A stretch of 64,000 bases of DNA from Plasmodium malariae (taxonomy: Eukaryota > Apicomplexa > Aconoidasida > Haemosporida > Plasmodiidae): the NCBI RefSeq assembly GCF_900090045.1, contig NC_041788.1:1948501-2012500 (forward strand), read 5' to 3'. Numbering within the stretch: the first letter of the stretch is position 1; every line of letters starts with the position of its first letter. Shown here in pieces: positions 57,230-64,000 of this stretch. A program made the position numbers and the translations under genes. The notes under the pieces were generated by a model. The model did no database searches. It saw only the letters and a program-made list of their open reading frames with translations, and was not told where the DNA came from.

Positions 57230-59113
57230 ATGGATTTATTGAAAGAATATGACGACAGTGAAGAACTGGAAATAGATGAATGCGAAAAAAAATCAAATGA
57301 AAAAAACAAATTAAATAACAATAATATGATAACAGCACATAACGTAGGGCAGGATCACAACACAGATACAATAAATGATGAGAGTCAAATAATAAATACA
57401 ACATGTCTTATGAATTCAATGAATAGTGCCCCAGATGTAAATACATTTGACATGGAAATAAAGAATTACAAAGAAAAATATAAAAATATAGAAAAAAAAA
57501 TTATGTTTGATGATCCAGCTTTTCATAATATACTGAACAAGCCGCAACAAGGACCAAGTATAAATGCACATTATAACTTTTTAAAAAATGCATCTAAAAA
57601 TCATTACAATGGAAGTATAGAGACAACATTTATAAATAAATGCATATTTGATTATCAATACAATAATTTTAATGTAACGGGCATAGCTGAGAACCCTGCA
57701 CTGAAGAATTATTATAAAAGTAATTACCAGAATTACCTCATAGCAAGGAATAGGGATTGGGATGTGGAAAACAATGAGCAATCATATGCTAAAAGGAGTA
57801 AAAAAAAGAGAGGAAAAAATGAGAGTGAGAAGGATAATTACAATTTGGAAAAATATAATGGTCCATGGGAAGAAAAGGGAAATAAGAAAAAAGAAGAAAA
57901 AGAAGGTGATGTATTGCTAAGAAATGATAAAAATTTTAAAAATACAAAAATTGATGAAGAAATAAAAAATGATAATGAAGGTCCAAAAACAAGAACAAAA
58001 AAAAATGTATTCATGAAATTAGAACCTTGTACATTTGAGGAAGCAATTAATAGAAATATAATAAATGAGAAAAATACCATATACAATGATAAAATAGTTT
58101 CAACCTTACATATAAATGATGAATCTGATGATTATTGTAATAAGTCATGGTTTCAATTACCAGCAGAATATAAAGATAGAGATTTTATAATAGAAGAAAA
58201 TTTTCCTCCAAAAAAAGAAATTTATATATATAAAGGACACAAAATGGGTGTACAGAAAATTCGCTTCTTCCCAAAATATGGAAACTATATTTTATCTGCT
58301 TCTTTAGATCATACATTAAAATTATGGGGAGTATATAAATCAAAAAGCTGCGTAAGAACGTACAAGGGACATTTTAAGGGAGTTAAAGATGTCACATTTG
58401 ATAAGGATGGAATGAATTTTTTGAGTTGTAGTTATGATAATAATGTAATATATTGGGATACTGAATATGGAAAAATAAAAGGAGTTTACAGTCAAAGAAA
58501 AACACCATATTGTTTATGTTTAAATCATGATGATCCAAATACATTCTTAGTTGGTGGTGCTAATAATAAAATTTGTCATATTGATTTTAGAACGGGGAAT
58601 ATTGAATTAGAATATAATGAACATTTACAAGCCATAAATACGATTACCTTATGTGAAAATAATAAAAAATTAATAAGTACGTCAGATGATAAAAAAATAT
58701 TTATTTGGGAATATGGTTTACCTGTCGTTGTTAAATATATATCGGATGCTTCCATGTTTTCAATAACATCTGTTTCAGTGCATCCAAGTAATAATTTTTT
58801 TTTATGTCAATCCATGAATAATATAATAACAGTTTATGAAGCTACAGGTAAGTTTCGATTATTTTCGAAAAAAACATTTAAGGGGCATCAAAATATTGGA
58901 TACTCTATTAACGTTTCATGTAGCAATGATGGAAAATACGTTATTAGTGGAGATAGTAACGGAAGCTTATTTATTTGGAATTGGAAAAAAATGTCGAATT
59001 TTAAGAATATCAAAGCACATAAAAACGTTTGTATAGATTGTGCATGGCATCCTTTTAAAACCTCCATGTTAGCTACAGCAAGCTGGGACACGACAATTAA
59101 ATTGTGGGAATGA
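57230..59113 (+). CDS. Pre-mRNA-processing factor 17 (PRP17/CDC40)
   Basis: Spliceosomal WD40 protein needed for the second catalytic step. 627 residues from ATG 57230. The N-terminal region carries the family block PAFHNILNKPQQGPS (about 94-108) and a YNGPWEEKGNKKK segment (about 207-219), matching the GPW motif before the propeller. The linker WFQLPAEYKDRDFIIEENFPP leads into a seven-bladed WD40 propeller from about 335 to the end: YKGHKMGVQKIRFFPKYGNY, LSASLDHTLKLWG, YKGHFKGVKDVTFDKDG, SYDNNVIYWD, SCSNDGKYVISGDSNGSLFIW and ATASWDTTIKLWE. The terminal blade closes exactly at the stop, so the frame is complete. Nuclear role expected. Confidence 0.95.
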   Translation: MDLLKEYDDSEELEIDECEKKSNEKNKLNNNNMITAHNVGQDHNTDTINDESQIINTTCLMNSMNSAPDVNTFDMEIKNYKEKYKNIEKKIMFDDPAFHNILNKPQQGPSINAHYNFLKNASKNHYNGSIETTFINKCIFDYQYNNFNVTGIAENPALKNYYKSNYQNYLIARNRDWDVENNEQSYAKRSKKKRGKNESEKDNYNLEKYNGPWEEKGNKKKEEKEGDVLLRNDKNFKNTKIDEEIKNDNEGPKTRTKKNVFMKLEPCTFEEAINRNIINEKNTIYNDKIVSTLHINDESDDYCNKSWFQLPAEYKDRDFIIEENFPPKKEIYIYKGHKMGVQKIRFFPKYGNYILSASLDHTLKLWGVYKSKSCVRTYKGHFKGVKDVTFDKDGMNFLSCSYDNNVIYWDTEYGKIKGVYSQRKTPYCLCLNHDDPNTFLVGGANNKICHIDFRTGNIELEYNEHLQAINTITLCENNKKLISTSDDKKIFIWEYGLPVVVKYISDASMFSITSVSVHPSNNFFLCQSMNNIITVYEATGKFRLFSKKTFKGHQNIGYSINVSCSNDGKYVISGDSNGSLFIWNWKKMSNFKNIKAHKNVCIDCAWHPFKTSMLATASWDTTIKLWE

Positions 59114-59882
59114 GAAAAAAAAAAAAAAAAAGAAGAAATTTTTTTTCTTCATAAAGTTTTTATATAATTTAGTAATTATTAATATTTTTTTTTGGACAAT
59201 CCACTGTTATACCACCTTATTTTTTTTTTTTTGTTTGTTTCATATTCACTTTTTACGTATTGCTTTTATATATATATGTATATATGAGCCCCATATTTGT
59301 TTGATAGTCCTTCTTAGGAAGTAAATATGCATACACAAGAGTTTTTTTACATACTAAGACTTTTTTTTCTTTTAATTTTGTTTACTCTGAATTTTTGAAA
59401 GCACTGTTTGTGCATTTTTTGTAAGTAACATTTTTGAAATATTATGTATATGAAGAATGAATTTAACTTGAAAGATCAAAAAAAAAAAAAAAAAAGATTG
59501 AACGAAAATAAACTCAAACTCTTGACATATAAAATTCACATTAATTCGGTGTGTATTTGAAAGAGAAACATGAAAAAATAAAAATCAACAACAACAAAAA
59601 AAAAGACAATTATATTCTATATAAGAACATAAAAGATTGTACCATTTATATTCAGGAAGGTTGTGAGAAAAGAGATCAGCGTGTCATGAGAAGTCTGTAA
59701 AGAGAAAAGGAAAAAAAGGAAAAGAATCATTTTTGAACTTATATTGAAAATTTTGAAATTTATGCAATATTAGGATAAAACAGTTGCATTCTTAAATGGT
59801 AAAATGTGCTCATACATACGCATGTAATGTTTTGTCGTTTTCAAGAAGTATCACTAGTTTATGTATATATATATATATATAT
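59114..59882. other. Convergent intergenic region
   Basis: 3' regions of PRP17 and the minus-strand gene on the right. Homopolymers and (AT)n at 59864-59882. Nothing coding seen. Confidence 0.65.
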
Positions 59883-62800
59883 CTATATTTGTGTGCATAA
59901 ACGCGCATAAAAGTTACATTCATCAAAAAAGGAATTCAAGTAATTGAGAACGTTCAGGTTATCCGTGCGTATTTGAACCATTGTTGATTTTTCATATATA
60001 TGAAAAACCATTAGTAAATGATGTTTTGGAGGCAGAAATATTCCTACAAATTTGTTGATAACATCATAGTTTATACTAATATTGCTGCTTTTTTGACTTT
60101 TTTTTCCCCCCTTGCTCATTAAGTAATAATTTTTTTTACACTTGGAATAAATATTTTTTGTAAGTATTTTTTTATTTAATTTGTATTTCGCACTATTACT
60201 ACTTGTTAATCTAATGTTTTTGTTCCTTTTCAATTTCATTCCTATGATTTCATTATATACATTAAGAGAAAATTTGTATTTCATATATTGCTTAACAAAT
60301 GAAGACTGTTCATTATAATATATTGTAGTCTCAGATTCGTTTTTATTATTTTCTCTTTTTTTTTCTTTTTTTTCTGCAATATTCTGCTTTCCTTTTGAAT
60401 TTGTAATTACATCATCATTATTATTGGAACTAGTTAAACTAATATAGAACATGTCATTCAAACGTTTCGGCTTATAGTATGTATGAATATATTTTCTTTT
60501 CTCTTTTTTTTTTATTGCAACTTTATTACTGTTACTGCTAGTAGTGGTAGTAGTAGTTACAGTAGTATTCGTAGTGCACTTTTTGTTTTTATTTTTATTT
60601 ATATTTGAATTATTCTCTACATCAGTGTCAGATGAACAGAGGGAATAATTGTCAATATAGAATTCATCGATTATGTGGCTATTAATTCTGCAGTATTTGT
60701 TTATATCATAAGCATAATATTTGTCATTTAAACAGTAATTCTTTTCTATGTGCATATTAAATTTAGGTGAATTGTATATGTATACATTTTTTATGTTAGG
60801 ATTTTCATTAATTAAAAAGGGCTGTAATTTTTTATGAATTATATTCAAAACCTTGCTTGATATAATATTTAGATATTTAGCAGACTTGAACATTTTACCT
60901 GTTTTACCATTCCATACATCCTCAAAAATGAATTTCCAGTATTGGGGACATGCTTTAAATGGTAAAAAGAAATCACTAAAATTTATATTATATTTACCTA
61001 AGAACCTTTTAAAAGTTTTATTTTTCCTATTTAAATAAACTATATATGCATAAAATTTTGTAGTAATCAATAAGTTCACTCCTATTTTAAGTAATATCTT
61101 GTATTCATTCATACATTTTGTTCTTTTATTTTTACATAAGTTAACACTAGGATTATTTTTTTTTATATTATTTTTCTCTCTTAATATAAAAAGGCTATTT
61201 TTTAATTTGTAAGTTGTTTTGTATATTTCTTTCTTAACTATGTCTTTTTTTAACTCTACGAAATTGGAAAAATGTGTTCCATGTATATTCATACGTTCCT
61301 TTTTGTTAAATTTGTTAATTTTGCTCATTTTGTTAACTTTACAAGTTTTGTTAATTTTGCTTGACTTGTTAATTCCGTTAATCTTACTAGTTTCACTAGT
61401 GTTGTTTATATTGTTAATTTCGAATTTATTCCATTCTTCATTTAATTCATGTCCATGTTCGCGAAAAGCTTGTTTTTTGCCTTTATTTTCTTTTATATGT
61501 CTAATTAAGCAGGTTACTATTCTCTTTATTTTTACTTTGTGGAGTTTATAACTGTATGGAGATATATAAAATTTATTTTTTTTTAAGGTAAATACTTTCC
61601 TTCTTCTGAATGCTCTTCGTAATAATGATAATAACTCCATATTTATTTGCTCATTATTGTGTCCGCTTTTATGATTTGTCCTATTTACTTTTTTACTACA
61701 ACGATTCATGTGCACGTTATAATTATCATTGTTATTTCTATTATTACTATTAGAACTTCTTTTATCACCCAATTCTATGTATGGAATGTACACATTGTGC
61801 ATGTTAACAAAATCGGCCTTGTGCAGAAAAAAAATGTTCAGACAAAATAATTTTTTTTTTTTCATTTTTTTTTCCCCGCTAGTCATGATTACCTTACTCT
61901 CTTCACTTGTCAAGTTTATTCTCTTCTTTTCACATGCAATATTTTCTCTCTTCTCTTCACTTACAATATTTTCTTTTTTTTTTTTTTGTTTGTCCAATGA
62001 TTGTATTTCAAAATAAATGGGAAATAAATATTATGATCGTTGTTTACAATGTAATTATAATATTTTTTCACATGATATGTGTTATCGTTGTATATGCTGA
62101 AAAATAATTTAGAATTAAAATCATTATAATTATAATATTTACGTAATATAAACTCATTTTTTCTCTTTTCATTCTCCTCCATTTTATCACTTTGAGAATA
62201 AAAAATAGCACAACTATTATCATCTAAGGATAGAGAATTTTTTCTGTCTAATTTATAAAATGTTAACTTTATAAAATTCGACTTGACATATTTACCTGTA
62301 TATTTTAATTCTGCATGCTTTGATTGTGGCAAAAATTTACCCAATAATGTGTTTTCACCATTTTTAGAATTATTACGTATGGGTTCTATTACCTTAGGTA
62401 AATCTAAACAAAAATTATTACTTTGCATGTTAAATTGATCAAATTCCATATAAGAAATTTTATTTTCAATTATGTTAATATAGTACATACTAACATTATG
62501 TAAATATTGATTGTTGTTCTCCTTAATAGATTTTAAAATTTCTATCATATATTTATAATTAACAAAAATATTGTGATGCTGTATAATTCTCTTTATAATT
62601 TTGATTATGACCATATAAACTTTTATGGAAAATTTATATATACTTAAAACGTTGCTTAGCATTTTCGTAATAAACTTTGTATTTGCATACTTTATTTTTA
62701 CAAGGTAAAATAAAAATACTAAAAAGTTTATAACTTTATACTTTGGGCGTATTTTTGATATAGTATTTAATATATCATTTTGAAGAAAGCAAAATAATGC

Positions 62801-64000
62801 GACTTCCTGTTTTTCATATAAGAAATGTAACATAAGAAATATAATATTTAATTCGTTCATATTAAATGGTAAGACGTTGTACACCATGGTGCGTAGAATG
62901 GTTTTAATGTGAAAATACCTGTTGTAATACTTTACGACATAATAAGAAAATATTAAAAAATATATTTTTTTTAAGTGTATACAATTCTCAGTAGAATATA
63001 GAACAGGTAAATCATCTTCACTATTTTTGCTGTACTCCTCTAATAGATGATCAAATGGATAAAACGAGTCAAATGAATTAGGGGCGTTTTTTCCGCTGAA
63101 AGTTCTTAACCTGTCATTGTCATGTATAATAACAGGAAGATGTAATGATTTGTTAATATTGAAGTATTTTCCCATTTTTGCCTTTTTTTTTTTTAAAAAA
63201 TTGTAAATATAATACGCCAAGTTCTTTTCTCCTAAAATGTTTTCTGTTCCTTTGCTGTTCATTAAATTCGATGAATAAAAAGTTGTGTTCATGTTGTATT
63301 TCGTGAGAAAACCTGTTTCTTTACAACTGCTCTTACACATATGAGCTAATGAAACATCGTTTAGTACGTTATGACAACAATTTGTAGTTTGTTTTATGCA
63401 TCTAATGTTTTCTTCATTTATGTTATTAGAATATATGTCCTTATAAACACATTGCATGCATTCTTTTTTCCAATATGTTGCTTGTTCATTGATAGAATAT
63501 TCTTCATTATGAAAAATTCCTTTTATGGCCCCACTTTTATTATTACCTGAATTATCGATAGCATTTTTTTTTTTCCCCCTATTTATTACTATACTATTAT
63601 GGTAACGTCTACTGAATGTGTACATGCATTCGCCTGAACACTGCACTATTTCATAGTTATAATATTTGAATAAGTTATTATATATATCTAATAATCTTAT
63701 CGTAATATTTTTATGATGTATAAATTTTAAAATGAAATAATATTTAACAAGTGCTAAATCTTTGGAATCAGAAATATTGGGGAAAAATGCACTTATATCC
63801 TTTTCACATAATTTCACAACATATTTCTTATTTAAAAAAAATGTAAAAATATATATTATGATTATTTTACTAATATCAATGTAACAATTATTTTTAATAA
63901 CGAATATTACTTTATCATATATTTCGTTGATAAGATCCTCTCTGAGATTTTCATATAAGAGGTACACACATTTTAAACTTATAGCAAAATGGTAACTGTT
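59883..64000 (-). CDS. Large unknown helical protein, 5' end outside window, one frame break
   Basis: Two long minus-strand frames, 61961-64000 (open to the window edge, so the true start is outside) and 59883 to about 61997, overlap only at a 14-base A tract (61974-61987 on the plus strand as T). Read as one gene they give over 1370 residues ending RLCTQI. The upstream part is rich in helices of the HEAT/armadillo kind (for example DLALVKYYFILKFIHHKN, INFLVFLFYLVKIKYANTKF). The middle has Lys/Glu repeats and short K-I-N-K repeats (about 61290-61400). The downstream part has a mixed alpha/beta block (DFFLPFKACPQYWKFIFEDV) and a terminal block (LPPKHHLLMVFHIYEKSTMV, then QIRTDNLNVL). I do not recognise the family. 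A helical solenoid followed by a small beta-rich end is reminiscent of adaptin-type large subunits, but that is a weak impression only. Confidence 0.7.
61974..61987 (-). other. Homopolymer A14 where the reading frame shifts
   Basis: The upstream frame runs through Asn then Lys codons and stops at a TAA 19 bases beyond the tract. The downstream frame (ENIVSEEKRENIACEKKR) is open for 700 residues. A tract of 15 (or 12) A would fuse them. A GTAAGT donor-like site sits just past the tract at about 61956-61961, an alternative explanation. Confidence 0.8.

Noticed and set aside
1..64000. Telomere-like repeats, tRNA or rRNA genes, mobile elements or CRISPR-like arrays
   Set aside because: The GGGTATG repeat is not the Plasmodium telomere heptamer, and I saw no cloverleaf-forming GC-rich stretches, rRNA segments, transposase-like frames or spaced direct repeats.

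Overview
The window is nuclear DNA of a malaria parasite (genus Plasmodium). Base composition is extremely AT-rich, with long A/T homopolymers and (AT)n tracts between genes. The proteins carry Asn/Lys/Ser-rich insertions, and many genes are split by short AT-rich GT..AG introns. The gene order arginyl-tRNA synthetase, formin 2, clathrin heavy chain, P4-ATPase ATP2, Raf kinase inhibitor, ribulose-phosphate 3-epimerase, CCCH zinc finger, PRP17 matches, from memory, a block of P. falciparum chromosome 12 (old PFL0900c to PFL0970w). The species cannot be fixed from the sequence alone; it looks like a non-falciparum AT-rich Plasmodium.

Layout. 1.7-15.4 kb holds a run of minus-strand genes: a seven-exon cytosolic-type arginyl-tRNA synthetase, an unknown coiled-coil protein, an eight-exon secreted LamG/concanavalin A-like protein, and a LisH plus beta-propeller protein. 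A possible small spliced minus-strand gene lies at 17.1-17.6 kb. From 19.8 to 36.7 kb are two large plus-strand genes, formin 2 (actin nucleator with a PTEN-C2-like N-terminus) and clathrin heavy chain. Clathrin converges on the minus-strand P4-ATPase ATP2 (37.9-43.0 kb). RKIP (minus) and ribulose-phosphate 3-epimerase (plus) are divergent around a possible tiny spliced gene at 48.8-49.1 kb. A CCCH zinc-finger gene (minus) and the splicing factor PRP17/CDC40 (plus) share a 2.9 kb divergent intergenic region. The right edge cuts a large minus-strand helical protein of unknown function whose frame is broken once, at a 14-base A tract.

The genes do not form an operon or a single pathway. They are housekeeping genes for translation, splicing, pentose phosphate metabolism, actin, coat proteins and lipid flipping, with a few lineage-specific proteins between them. 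No mobile element, CRISPR array, tRNA or rRNA was found. The main value beyond the obvious long reading frames is in the multi-exon models (arginyl-tRNA synthetase, the LamG protein, the ATP2 3' end), rebuilt by matching splice phase and protein family. Also of note are the short clathrin-ATP2 junction, which in P. falciparum is, as I recall, the site of an internal var/rif cluster, and several minisatellites. I did not find a convincing new biological system.
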